Below, piece by piece: positions 1 to 7,885 of a stretch of DNA of 64,000 nt. Within the stretch, counting starts at the first letter, position 1; every line of letters begins with the position of its first letter. This DNA is from Streptomyces cyaneofuscatus (GTDB lineage: Bacteria; Actinomycetota; Actinomycetes; Streptomycetales; Streptomycetaceae): positions 248,001-312,000 of the forward strand of contig NZ_JOEM01000016.1 in the NCBI RefSeq assembly GCF_000718135.1, written 5' to 3'. Below the pieces are notes generated by a model. It searched no databases, was not told the DNA's origin, and worked only from the letters and a program-made list of their open reading frames with translations. Made by a program: the position numbers and the translations under genes.

Positions 1-1
1 G

Positions 2-754
2 GAGGACATCGCCGCCACGTACCTGTGGAAGGCGGTCCTGGAGGAGCGCGGCTACAAGATCAACCTCAAGCAGTTCGAGGTCGGTCCGATGTACGCCGCC
101 ATGTCGCGCGGCCAGATCGACGTGCAGTTCGACGGCTGGCTGCCGTACACCCAGAAGAATTACTGGGACAAGTACGGCGACAAGCTGAGCAACCTCGGCT
201 CCTGGTACGGGCCGACCTCCATCGAGGTCGCTGTCCCCGACTACGTCAAGGACGTCAAGAGCATCGAGGACCTCAAGGGCAAGGGCTCCGACTTCAAGGG
301 CCGGATCGTCGGCATCGAGCCCGGCACCGCCACCATGGAGAACCTCAAGACGAACGTCCTGCCGAGTTACGGCCTGGACAAGGAGTACAAGGTCCTGGAC
401 TCCTCCACGCCCGGCATGCTCGCCGAGCTGAAGAGGGCGTACGCCAAGAAGGAGCCCATCGCCGTCCTGCTCTGGACGCCGCACTGGGCGTACAACGAGT
501 ACGGCATGACGAAGCTGAAGGACCCGAAGAAGGCGTTCGGTGACGGCGACCGGCTGCACACCATCGCCTCCAAGGAGTTCCCGAAGCAGTACCCGCAGCT
601 GACCAAGTGGTTCAAGGACTTCGAGCTGAGCGAGAAGCAGCTCGGCGGCCTGGAGAACGAGATCCAGAAGCGCGGCGCGGGTCACGAGGAGGAAGCCGTG
701 AAGGCCTGGATGGACGAAAATCCGGGCATCGCGGACACCATGGCACCCCAGTAG
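2..754 (+). CDS. Glycine betaine/proline-type ABC transporter substrate-binding protein (5' end missing)
   Basis: The reading frame is open from the window edge, so the N-terminus, including any lipoprotein signal, lies outside. The 250 visible residues match the C-terminal two thirds of OpuAC/ProX-like binding proteins that capture quaternary amines at the membrane for an ATP-driven importer. Supporting features are the aromatic-rich stretch GWLPYTQKNYWDKYG near the start, VGIEPGTATM, and the LLWTPHWAYNEYGM segment that usually contributes Trp residues to the ligand cage. The gene ends just before a strong hairpin, so it is probably the last gene of its transporter operon. The exact substrate (glycine betaine, choline, proline betaine) cannot be told from this fragment. 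Confidence 0.9.
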   Translation, partial: EDIAATYLWKAVLEERGYKINLKQFEVGPMYAAMSRGQIDVQFDGWLPYTQKNYWDKYGDKLSNLGSWYGPTSIEVAVPDYVKDVKSIEDLKGKGSDFKGRIVGIEPGTATMENLKTNVLPSYGLDKEYKVLDSSTPGMLAELKRAYAKKEPIAVLLWTPHWAYNEYGMTKLKDPKKAFGDGDRLHTIASKEFPKQYPQLTKWFKDFELSEKQLGGLENEIQKRGAGHEEEAVKAWMDENPGIADTMAPQ

Positions 755-782
755 GGGTTCCAGGGGAGAAAAAGCGCAGGTG

Positions 783-819
783 AGGGGTGGGTGCCGCCGT
801 CGGGCGGGGCCCACCCCTT
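783..819. terminator. Hairpin terminator after the betaine transporter gene
   Basis: AGGGGTGGG (783-791) pairs perfectly with CCCACCCCT (810-818), with a second inner GC stem. It starts 28 bases after the stop codon. There is no long U-tract, as is common in Streptomyces. Confidence 0.65.
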
Positions 820-916
820 CCGGCTGTCCGGGGGCCGATTACCGGACGTCTCGCGCAACCATGTGCGTAAGGTGCTGGCAGCCGGGAGGATGGCTGAGGT
901 GGGAGGGAGCCCGGAC

Positions 917-1462
917 ATGGACGACAAGGACACACCGCGGGTGGGTGCCGCGGTCCGCCGTCGGCGCCGCACCCTGGGCCTCACGCTGGCCGCGGTCGCC
1001 GAGCGCAGCGGGCTCTCCGTGCCCTTCCTCAGCCAGATCGAGAACGAGCGCGCCCGCCCCAGCGCCCGCTCCCTCGACCGGGTCGCCGAGGCCCTGGAGA
1101 CCACCACCTCACGGCTGCGGGCCGCCGCCGACTCGGCACGCGCGGTCGATGTCGTACGAGGTGAGGAGGGCGACGGCGTACGCCGGGTGGTGCGCGGGCG
1201 CCACCAGCTCAGCGCCCTGGAGTTCACCGGCGAGCAGGACCTCGGGCGCGAGTTCCAGCACCGCAACGACGAGCTGATGTACGTCGTCGAGGGCGCCGCC
1301 GAGGTCGAGGCCGAGGGCCAGGCGTACCGGCTGGAGCGCGGCGACACCCTGTTCCTCTCCGGCGGCGTACGGCACCGCTGGCGGGCCACCCGGCCCGGCA
1401 CCCGGCTGCTGCTCGTCGCGGTGGCGGAGCACATCGACGCGACGTACGACTCGCGCCGCTGA
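917..1462 (+). CDS. XRE-family regulator with C-terminal cupin domain
   Basis: A 181-residue protein. Residues about 9-63 form an XRE helix-turn-helix (LAAVAERSGLSVPFLSQIEN, RPSARSLDRVAEAL). Residues about 105-170 form a cupin barrel (RNDELMYVVEGAAEVEAEG, LERGDTLFLSGGVRHRW). This HTH-cupin design is typical of small-molecule-sensing repressors of transport and amine or amino-acid metabolism. I chose ATG 917 because GGGAGGGAG lies about eight bases upstream; the in-frame ATG at 890 has its purine run directly against the start. It follows the betaine-type transporter on the same strand and may regulate it, but the intervening terminator suggests separate transcription. The ligand is unknown. 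Confidence 0.85.
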   Translation: MDDKDTPRVGAAVRRRRRTLGLTLAAVAERSGLSVPFLSQIENERARPSARSLDRVAEALETTTSRLRAAADSARAVDVVRGEEGDGVRRVVRGRHQLSALEFTGEQDLGREFQHRNDELMYVVEGAAEVEAEGQAYRLERGDTLFLSGGVRHRWRATRPGTRLLLVAVAEHIDATYDSRR

Positions 1463-1485
1463 GGGCCGGGGGAGTGGTGGTGCCG

Positions 1486-2196
1486 ATGCGTGTCGTCTCT
1501 CTGGTCCCCTCCCTCACCGAGGCGGTCGCCACCACCGCCCCCGGGCTGCTCGTCGGCGTCACCGACTGGTGCACGCACCCCGAAGGCCTCACCGCCGCCC
1601 GGATCGGCGGCACGAAGAACCCGGACGTGGCCGCGATCACGGCCCTCGCACCGGACCTGGTCATCGCCAACGAGGAGGAGAACCGCGCCCCCGACCTCGC
1701 CGCGCTCCGGGAGGCCGGGCTCGACGTCCTCGTCACCGAGATCCGCACCCTGGACCAGGCCTTCACCGAGCTGGACCGGGTCCTCACCACCGGCTGCGGC
1801 CTGACCCGCCCCCGCTGGCTCGACGAGGCCGAGGAGGCCTGGGCGGAGCTCCCCGCCCCCTCCGCGAGCCCGCGCCCCGCCGTCGTACCGATCTGGCGCC
1901 GCCCCTGGATGGTGCTCGGCCGCGACACCTTCGCCGGTGACCTGCTGGCCCGCTTCGGGGTGCGCAACGTGTACGCGGACCACGCCGACCGCTACCCGCG
2001 CATCCCGCTCGACGAGCTGAACGCGTCCGGCGCCGAGCTGGTCGTGCTGCCCGACGAGCCCTACCGCTTCACCGCCGACGACGGGCCCGAGGCCTTCCCC
2101 GGCCTGCCCGCCGCCCTCGTCGACGGCCGCCTGCTCACCTGGTACGGGCCGTCGCTGCTCCAGGCGGCACGGGAGCTGCCGTCAGCGCTCCGCTGA
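1486..2196 (+). CDS. BtuF-like helical-backbone metal/cobalamin receptor, no signal peptide
   Basis: A 236-residue protein starting MRVVSLVPSLTEAV, the classic opening of the BtuF/FhuD-type periplasmic-binding fold. WCTHP, IGGTKNPDVAAI and DLVIANEEENR follow as in BtuF relatives. There is no signal peptide or lipobox, so it is probably cytoplasmic; such cobalamin-binding-like proteins occur widely in actinobacteria without transporter partners. ATG 1486 gives the conserved N-terminus; GTG codons at 1474 and 1477 lie too close to the GGGGGA ribosome site. Its last 62 bases overlap the 3' end of the convergent TDT transporter gene. The ligand (corrinoid or another metal chelate) is inferred from fold only. 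Confidence 0.75.
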   Translation: MRVVSLVPSLTEAVATTAPGLLVGVTDWCTHPEGLTAARIGGTKNPDVAAITALAPDLVIANEEENRAPDLAALREAGLDVLVTEIRTLDQAFTELDRVLTTGCGLTRPRWLDEAEEAWAELPAPSASPRPAVVPIWRRPWMVLGRDTFAGDLLARFGVRNVYADHADRYPRIPLDELNASGAELVVLPDEPYRFTADDGPEAFPGLPAALVDGRLLTWYGPSLLQAARELPSALR

Positions 2197-3313
2197 CCAC
2201 CCCGCCCACGGTCCGGGCCCCCGCCACCACCCACGCCGCCACCAGGAACACGTACAGCGCCACGGCCAGCCAGGTCAGCGCGTCCAGACCGGTGTGCCGG
2301 GCCAGTCCGGCCGCCCCCGTCACACACGTCCCTACAGGGAACGTGAACGCCCACCACGTCATCGCGAACCCCATACCGTCACGCGTCGCCCTGAGGACCA
2401 TCGCCCCGGCCAGCGCCAGCCACAGCAGCGCGAACCCCATCACCGGCACCCCATAGAGCACAGCGAACGCCCCGAACGCCGAGGCATAGGGCCCCGCGAC
2501 CGCACCCGGAGCCGCGTCGGCCAGCTGGTTGACGGCGGTCGTCGACTGGCCCAGCGGCCCCAGCACCAGAAAGAGCGTCGGGGTCAGCGCGAGCGGCAGC
2601 GGCCCGTGGTGGACGAGCCGGGCGAACACGAGCGGCAGCACCACCAGCGTGGCCAGCAGAGACAGCCCGAACATCGCGTAACAGGCCAGCAGCAGCGCCT
2701 CCCGCCCCTGTCCGGCCGGTACATGGGGCACCAGCAGCGCGCCCTGCGAGGCCGAGACCATCGGGGCGACCAGCGGCAGCAGCCAGACCGGCGACGCGGT
2801 CCCGGGCGCCGGACGATGGCGTACGACCATCAGGTACGGGATCACGACGGCGGCCACCAGACCGACCGCCGTCCCCACGGCGAACAGCACCACGTCCACG
2901 GCGAGCGCGGCCCGTACGCCGATGACGTCCGCGCCCACCGCCAGCGTGGCCCCGCCGACCGCCAGCAGCGCCATGGCCAGGCACCCGTAGAAGGGGGCGA
3001 CAGCCGGGTCCAGGAGGTGGGCGCGGGCCTGGTCGCGGTGGTGGAGCCAGTGCCCGGCCCGGGCGGCGAGGACGGTGGCGAGCAGGACGGCCGACAGCGC
3101 CCACACCACCGTGCACGCGCCCCGCAGACCGGGCGCGTCCACCGGCAGCGCCGCCCCGGCGCTCGCGACGATCGCGGTGCCCATGACGCTCGCGTACCAG
3201 TTCGGGCCGATGTGCCGCAGGGACGACAGCCGCCGCGCGACCGGTCGCGGGCCCGTCCACGCGTCGCGGGGGAGGAGCGGTTCAGCGGTCCGGGTCTCCG
3301 GAAAGATGGCCAT
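2135..3313 (-). CDS. TDT-family transporter (tellurite resistance/C4-dicarboxylate type)
   Basis: A 392-residue integral membrane protein with about ten hydrophobic helices. The opening LSSLRHIGPNWYASVMGTAI is typical of TDT carriers (TehA/Mae1 superfamily), which move organic acids or anions and are sometimes annotated as tellurite or sulfite exporters. The start is ATG 3313. It is transcribed divergently from a LysR regulator 70 bases away, with two palindromes between them, so that regulator very likely controls it. Its C-terminal 62 bases overlap the convergent BtuF-like gene. A much longer open frame continues upstream, but the extension runs antisense through the LysR gene and is not credible. 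The substrate cannot be assigned. Confidence 0.85.
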   Translation of the reverse strand: MAIFPETRTAEPLLPRDAWTGPRPVARRLSSLRHIGPNWYASVMGTAIVASAGAALPVDAPGLRGACTVVWALSAVLLATVLAARAGHWLHHRDQARAHLLDPAVAPFYGCLAMALLAVGGATLAVGADVIGVRAALAVDVVLFAVGTAVGLVAAVVIPYLMVVRHRPAPGTASPVWLLPLVAPMVSASQGALLVPHVPAGQGREALLLACYAMFGLSLLATLVVLPLVFARLVHHGPLPLALTPTLFLVLGPLGQSTTAVNQLADAAPGAVAGPYASAFGAFAVLYGVPVMGFALLWLALAGAMVLRATRDGMGFAMTWWAFTFPVGTCVTGAAGLARHTGLDALTWLAVALYVFLVAAWVVAGARTVGGVVSGALTAAPVPPGAATARTR

Positions 3314-3361
3314 GCCACGATTCTTGGCGCGCCCGGCTCCGCCCACCAGGGACCCCGTTCC

Positions 3362-3385
3362 TATGAGGTCATAAGCTGGCTTTAT
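3362..3385. promoter_or_regulatory. Operator/promoter palindromes between TDT and LysR genes
   Basis: TATGAGGTCATA (3362-3373) is an inverted repeat with arms TATGA/TCATA. ATAA (3371-3374) and TTAT (3382-3385) form a second, overlapping repeat that ends on the LysR start codon. TAAGCT (3372-3377) sits six bases before that ATG and looks like the -10 of a leaderless transcript. This is a plausible autoregulatory LysR site. Confidence 0.5.
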
Positions 3386-4352
3386 GCCCAGCGACGACCA
3401 CGCCCCCCGCGCCCCGCTCTCCCACCGGGTCCCCGACCTCGGAGCGCTGGAGCTGCTGCTCGCCGTCGCCCGCCACGGCAGCCTCGGGCGGGCCGCCAAG
3501 GACGTCGGCATCACCCAGCCCGCCGCCTCCAGCCGCATCCGCTCCATGGAACGGCAGCTCGGCGTCGCCCTCCTCGACCGCTCCCCGCGCGGCTCCCGGC
3601 TCACCGACGCGGGCGCGCTCGTCACCGACTGGGCGCGCCGGGTGGTGGAGGCGGCCGAGGCGTTCGACGCGGGCGCGCACGCGCTGCGCGACCGGCGGGA
3701 CTCCCGGCTGCGGGTCGCGGCCAGCATGACGATCGCCGAGTACCTGCTGCCGGGCTGGCTGATCGCCCTGCGCGCCGAGCGCCCGGACACCGCCGTCTCG
3801 CTCCTCGTCGGCAACTCGGCGGACGTCGCCCGGCGGCTGGTCACCGGCGAGGCCGACCTGGGCTTCGTGGAGGGCCTGTCGATACCGGAGGGCCTGGACG
3901 GCACCGTCATCGCCCACGACCGCCTCGTCGTCGTGGTCGCCCCCAGCCACCCGTGGGCCCGCCGCCGCACCCCGCTGCTCCCCGGTGAACTGGCCGCCAC
4001 CCCGCTGATCCTGCGCGAGCGAGGCTCCGGCACCCGGCAGGTCCTCGACGCGGCCCTCGCCGTCCACGGCGGCCTCGCCCAGCCGCTGCTCGAGCTCTCC
4101 TCGACGACCGCCGTGAAGGGCGCGGCGGAGAGCGGCGCCGGGCCCTGCGTCCTGAGCGAACTGGCCCTCGGCGAGGAGCTGTCGTCCCGCCGCCTGGTCA
4201 AGATCCCGGTCGCGGGCGTACGGCTGCGCCGCCAGCTGCGGGCCGTCTGGCCGACGGGCCACCGCCCCACCGGCCCCGCCCGCGACCTGCTCTCCCGCAC
4301 CGGGCGGTCCACCGACGACCCCGGGTCCGTCACCGCTTCGAACACGCTGTGA
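3384..4352 (+). CDS. LysR-family transcriptional regulator
   Basis: A 322-residue protein. The N-terminal winged HTH (about residues 18-80: LELLLAVARHGSLGRAAKDV, ITQPAASSRIRSMERQLG, LLDRSPRGSRLTDAG) is classic LysR, followed by the co-inducer-binding domain (SLLVGNSADVARRLVTGEAD, LGFVEG). The start at 3384 lacks a ribosome site but has TAAGCT six bases upstream, so the mRNA is probably leaderless. Its place opposite the TDT transporter suggests it controls uptake or efflux of the small acid it senses. The effector is unknown. Confidence 0.88.
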   Translation: MPSDDHAPRAPLSHRVPDLGALELLLAVARHGSLGRAAKDVGITQPAASSRIRSMERQLGVALLDRSPRGSRLTDAGALVTDWARRVVEAAEAFDAGAHALRDRRDSRLRVAASMTIAEYLLPGWLIALRAERPDTAVSLLVGNSADVARRLVTGEADLGFVEGLSIPEGLDGTVIAHDRLVVVVAPSHPWARRRTPLLPGELAATPLILRERGSGTRQVLDAALAVHGGLAQPLLELSSTTAVKGAAESGAGPCVLSELALGEELSSRRLVKIPVAGVRLRRQLRAVWPTGHRPTGPARDLLSRTGRSTDDPGSVTASNTL

Positions 4353-4372
4353 AGGCCGCCTAAAGTGGCCCC

Positions 4373-5326
4373 ATGAGCTTCGCGACGCCGCCCGGCTGGT
4401 ACCCGGACGCGGGGACCCCCGGCACCGAACGCTGGTGGGACGGCACGGCGTGGACCGCGCACACCCGCGCGTCCGCCGCCGCGCACCCCGCACCGCAGGA
4501 GCCGGCGCACCCGCCGTACGCGCCCCAGGCGTTCGGGCCGCCGACCGCACCCCCGCCTCCCCGGGGCGGCAGCCGTACCCGCGTCCTGGCGATCACCCTG
4601 TCGAGCCTGCTGGTCCTGGGCGCGGCCCTCACAGCCGCCGTCCTGCTGGGCCCCGACGACAGCGGTACGCGAGCGGCACCGGGCCCGACCGCCTCCGACC
4701 CGGCCCCCACCGCACCCGCAACCTCCGCGACGCCTTCCCCGGAGGACGGCCCGGACGGCGACCCCGGCGTCCTCGTCGACCAGCTCAACGGGATCACGCT
4801 GGCGGTGCCCGACGGCTGGGAGAAGGTGAAGAACACCTCCGACGACGCCCCCACCATCCGTACCGCCGTCTCCTACGACTGCCCCGGCACCTCCGCGTCC
4901 TTCTGCTACCGGGGCACCGTCTCCACCCGCACCGCCCGGGCCGGCCAGAGTGACCCCAAGGCCATCGCGGAGGCCGACATCACCACCGCCGCCGACAAGG
5001 CCTACGAGGAGGACGTCCTCGGCCGGCGCACCTACGGCGGCATCACGTCCCACCGGGTGCTCAAGGCGGAGCCGGTCGCGGTCGCCGGCCGCACCGGTTA
5101 CCTGGTGCGCTGGCGGGTCGTCACCGCGAAGGGCCCCGGCGGGGTGGTGCAGTCGGTGGCCTTCCCGTCGACGGTGGGCAGTGAGACCCCGGTGATCGTC
5201 CGGCTCGCCTTCGACGCGGACCGGCCGGAGCTGCCGGTCTCCCTGATGGACACGATCACGCGGTCGGTCCGCCCGATCGGGGACAGCGCGACGAGCGGTG
5301 GCGTGGGCGCGTCGATCGGCCCCTGA
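4373..5326 (+). CDS. DUF2510 membrane-anchored protein with extracytoplasmic domain
   Basis: A 317-residue protein. Residues about 6-32 form a DUF2510 module (PPGWYPDAGTPGTERWWDGT, AWTAHTR), a Trp-rich cytoplasmic motif common in actinobacterial membrane proteins. A proline-rich stretch, one transmembrane helix (about 68-92) and a Thr/Pro/Ala linker follow. An outside domain of about 190 residues contains two Cys (YDCPGTSASFCYRG) that could form a disulfide. TAAAGT at 4361-4366 lies six bases before the ATG, indicating leaderless expression. It begins 20 bases after the LysR gene but probably has its own promoter. Function is unknown; a cell-envelope role is only an inference. Confidence 0.75.
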   Translation: MSFATPPGWYPDAGTPGTERWWDGTAWTAHTRASAAAHPAPQEPAHPPYAPQAFGPPTAPPPPRGGSRTRVLAITLSSLLVLGAALTAAVLLGPDDSGTRAAPGPTASDPAPTAPATSATPSPEDGPDGDPGVLVDQLNGITLAVPDGWEKVKNTSDDAPTIRTAVSYDCPGTSASFCYRGTVSTRTARAGQSDPKAIAEADITTAADKAYEEDVLGRRTYGGITSHRVLKAEPVAVAGRTGYLVRWRVVTAKGPGGVVQSVAFPSTVGSETPVIVRLAFDADRPELPVSLMDTITRSVRPIGDSATSGGVGASIGP

Positions 5327-5344
5327 GCACGCTCGGCCCCGGTA

Positions 5345-6547
5345 TCAGAGGAACGTCTTCCCCTCGCCCCGGTACGTCGGCACGGTCGCCGTGACCCGGT
5401 CGCCCTCGATCAGCTGGAGCGCGTCGAAGCGCTCGCACAGCTCACCGGCCTTGGCGTGCCGGAACCAGACCTTGTCGCCGATCAGCAGGTCGTCGGCGGG
5501 GGAGCCCAGCAGCGGCGTCTGGACCTCGCCCGCGCCCTCCTGCGGGTCGTAGCGCAGCCCTTCCGGGAGGTACGGAACCGGGGAGCGGTCCGCCCCGGCC
5601 GCACCGGAGGCCGGGTAGCCGCCGCCGAGGACCGTCACCACGCCCACGCCCGGCCGGCGCACCACGGGCTGGGCGAACAGGGCCGCCGGGCGGGCGGTGA
5701 ACGACGTGTAGTTGTCGAAGAGGCGGGGCACGTACAGCCCCGAACCCGCCGCGATCTCCGTCACCGCGGCCTCGGCCGCCGTGTGCTGCACGCTGCCGGT
5801 GCCACCGCCGTTGACGAACTCCAGCTCCGGGGCGACCGCGCGGACCGCCCGCACCACCTCGGCGCGGCGGGCCGCCAGCTCCTTACGGGCGGTCGCCTGC
5901 ATCAGCCGGATCGCCCGGGACCGCAACGGCCGCCCCGCCAACGAGTCGCCGACCCCGGCGACATGACCCTCGTACGCCATCAGCCCCACCAGCCGGAACC
6001 CCGGCCTGCGCGCCACCGAGCGGGCCAGCTCGGCGAGTTGGGCGGGGGAGCGCAGCGGGGAGCGGAGCGCGCCGATCCTGATCCGGCCGCCGAGCAGTTG
6101 CAGCGAGGTGTCGAGCTCCAGGCAGACCCGGATCTCCTCCTGCCCGCCGGCCCGGGAGGCGTCGATCAGCTCCAGCTGGGAGTGGTCGTCCACCATCACC
6201 GTCACCGCGGCGGCCAGCTTGGGATCGGCGGCCAGCTCGGCGAAGGCGCTCCGGTCGGCCGACGGATAGGCGAGCAGGATGTCCTCGAACCCGGCCCGTG
6301 CCAGCCACAGCGACTCCGCCAGCGTGTACGACATGATCCCGGCGAACCCGGGGCGCGCGAGCACCCGCTCCAGCAGGGCCCGGCACCGCACGGACTTGCT
6401 CGCGACCCGGATCGGCTTCCCGCCCGCCCGGGCCACCAGATCGTCGGCGTTGTCGTCGAAGGCGTCCAGATCGACGATCGCGATCGGGGCGTCGAGGTGG
6501 GCGGTGGCCCGGTTGTACCGGGTCCGGTCAGCGGCGCGGGCAGTCAT
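5345..6547 (-). CDS. Amino acid deaminase/aldolase, PLP-dependent alanine-racemase fold
   Basis: A 400-residue protein whose N-terminal half is the alanine-racemase/D-threonine-aldolase TIM barrel. LDAPIAIVDLDAFDDNADDL opens the domain, and KPIRVASKSVRC supplies the Lys expected to hold pyridoxal phosphate. VGLMAYEGHVAGVGD and EFVNGGGTGSV fit the phosphate-binding region, and a C-terminal beta domain (LIGDKVWFRHAKAGELCE) resembles D-threonine aldolase/D-serine dehydratase metal-site regions. It probably cleaves or deaminates a D-hydroxy amino acid. ATG 6547 is preceded by CAAGCT six bases upstream, compatible with a leaderless start. It converges on the DUF2510 gene with only 18 bases between stops. 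Confidence 0.8.
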   Translation of the reverse strand: MTARAADRTRYNRATAHLDAPIAIVDLDAFDDNADDLVARAGGKPIRVASKSVRCRALLERVLARPGFAGIMSYTLAESLWLARAGFEDILLAYPSADRSAFAELAADPKLAAAVTVMVDDHSQLELIDASRAGGQEEIRVCLELDTSLQLLGGRIRIGALRSPLRSPAQLAELARSVARRPGFRLVGLMAYEGHVAGVGDSLAGRPLRSRAIRLMQATARKELAARRAEVVRAVRAVAPELEFVNGGGTGSVQHTAAEAAVTEIAAGSGLYVPRLFDNYTSFTARPAALFAQPVVRRPGVGVVTVLGGGYPASGAAGADRSPVPYLPEGLRYDPQEGAGEVQTPLLGSPADDLLIGDKVWFRHAKAGELCERFDALQLIEGDRVTATVPTYRGEGKTFL

Positions 6548-6730
6548 GGGCGCAGCTTGCCAGAGAGCGCTACCCCTGGGTAGGGGACGTTCGGGGCAGA
6601 TCCGCCGAGGCCGGGCGTCCCGTTCCCCGCCGTGCGCCCGCAGCCCGTAGAGTGACGGGCACGCGAGCACCAACGCGCCTGGCGGTGACGGTGATCCGTG
6701 GTCGGTACGGGACGTGAACCAGGGGGCCGG

Positions 6731-7885
6731 ATGAGTACCGAAGCGCAGCGCGCTCCCGTGCCGCCCCGCCCGACGACCCCACCGGCCCCGGCGGTCCCGC
6801 CCTCTGCACAGGCCCCGCGCGGCCCTGAAGCCCCACCGGCCCCGCGCCCCTCGCAAGTACCCCCCACCACCCCCGTACCGCCGAACACAGCGGCCCCCAC
6901 CGCCCCGTCAGCACCGGCGGCGCCACCCGCGCCCGCCCCGTACCCCGCGCACCCCGGCTCCGGGCCGCCCCCCGCCTTCACCCTCAACAAGCGCAGGCCC
7001 GTGGGGGCCGTCGACCTGACCCCGGCGCCGGGAGCCGTCCCGCCGCCCCCGGGCGCGTACCGCGTACCGGCCCGCTACGGCTACCCCGAGACGCCCGTCG
7101 AGACCACCACCCGGCTCCGCCCTGTCCCGCCCCGGCAGCGGTGGCGGGCACCCCTGGCCGCCGCCTGCGTGGTCCTCGGACTGGGGCTCATCGGCGGCGC
7201 GGCCACCGGAGCCTGGCTCACCGGCGACTCCTCCGCCGAGCCCACCCGGACCCCGTACACCGCCGGCCGTACCGTCTGGCACAGCGTCCCCGTCGACACG
7301 CTCTTCCCGCGCACCCTCAAGGGCACCGGGGCCGGGCCCGGCGGCACGAACCGCACCTGGACCCGGCTCGCCGTCGCCGCCGACAGCGGCTGCTCCAAGG
7401 GGCTCGACCCGCTGCTGCGCACCACCCTCCGGTCCGTCGGCTGCGAGCGCATGGTGCGGGCCACCTACACCGACTCGACCCGCTCCGCCGTCACCACCGT
7501 CGGCATGGTCGTCACCGAGGCCGACGCCGCCGGGATGCAGGCCCTGAGCGCCCGGTTCACCGAGCAGAAGCTCGCCGCGCGCAAGGACCTGATGCCGCGT
7601 ACGTACGCCCCCGAGGGCACCGTCGCCGCCGGCTTCGGCGACCGGCAGCGCGCCAGCTGGACCGTCCGGCCGCTCACCGAGATCCCGGTCGTCGTCTTCG
7701 CCGTCTCCGGCTTCGCCGACGCGCGTACGGTCGCCGAGCCGCAGCCCGCCGACGCGGCGACGGAGACCCCCGCCACCACGGACATCGCCCAGGCCGGCCT
7801 CGGCCACGAGGCGAAGGGCATCGCGGACCGGGTGGAGCGCGGGCTGCGCACGACCGTCACCGATCTCGTGGAGCCGCCCGCATGA
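6731..7885 (+). CDS. Proline-rich single-pass membrane protein coupled to the subtilase gene
   Basis: A 384-residue protein with no named family that I recognise. The first roughly 110 residues are Pro/Ala-rich and disordered-looking (PPRPTTPPAPAVPPS), then comes one transmembrane helix (VVLGLGLIGGAATGAWL, about 147-163). The outside domain of about 200 residues has two conserved-looking Cys (DSGCSKGLDP, RSVGCERMV). ATG 6731 follows AGGGGG. Its stop codon overlaps the start of the subtilase gene (ATGA), so the two are translationally coupled and probably work together at the membrane. This resembles the pairing of mycosin-like proteases with cofactor proteins, but no ESX secretion genes are visible nearby. 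Confidence 0.65.
   Translation: MSTEAQRAPVPPRPTTPPAPAVPPSAQAPRGPEAPPAPRPSQVPPTTPVPPNTAAPTAPSAPAAPPAPAPYPAHPGSGPPPAFTLNKRRPVGAVDLTPAPGAVPPPPGAYRVPARYGYPETPVETTTRLRPVPPRQRWRAPLAAACVVLGLGLIGGAATGAWLTGDSSAEPTRTPYTAGRTVWHSVPVDTLFPRTLKGTGAGPGGTNRTWTRLAVAADSGCSKGLDPLLRTTLRSVGCERMVRATYTDSTRSAVTTVGMVVTEADAAGMQALSARFTEQKLAARKDLMPRTYAPEGTVAAGFGDRQRASWTVRPLTEIPVVVFAVSGFADARTVAEPQPADAATETPATTDIAQAGLGHEAKGIADRVERGLRTTVTDLVEPPA

Noticed and set aside
2135..5053. 972-codon minus-strand open frame extending the TDT transporter
   Set aside because: Only the part from ATG 3313 encodes the transporter. The upstream extension runs antisense through the LysR and DUF2510 genes and has low-complexity composition.
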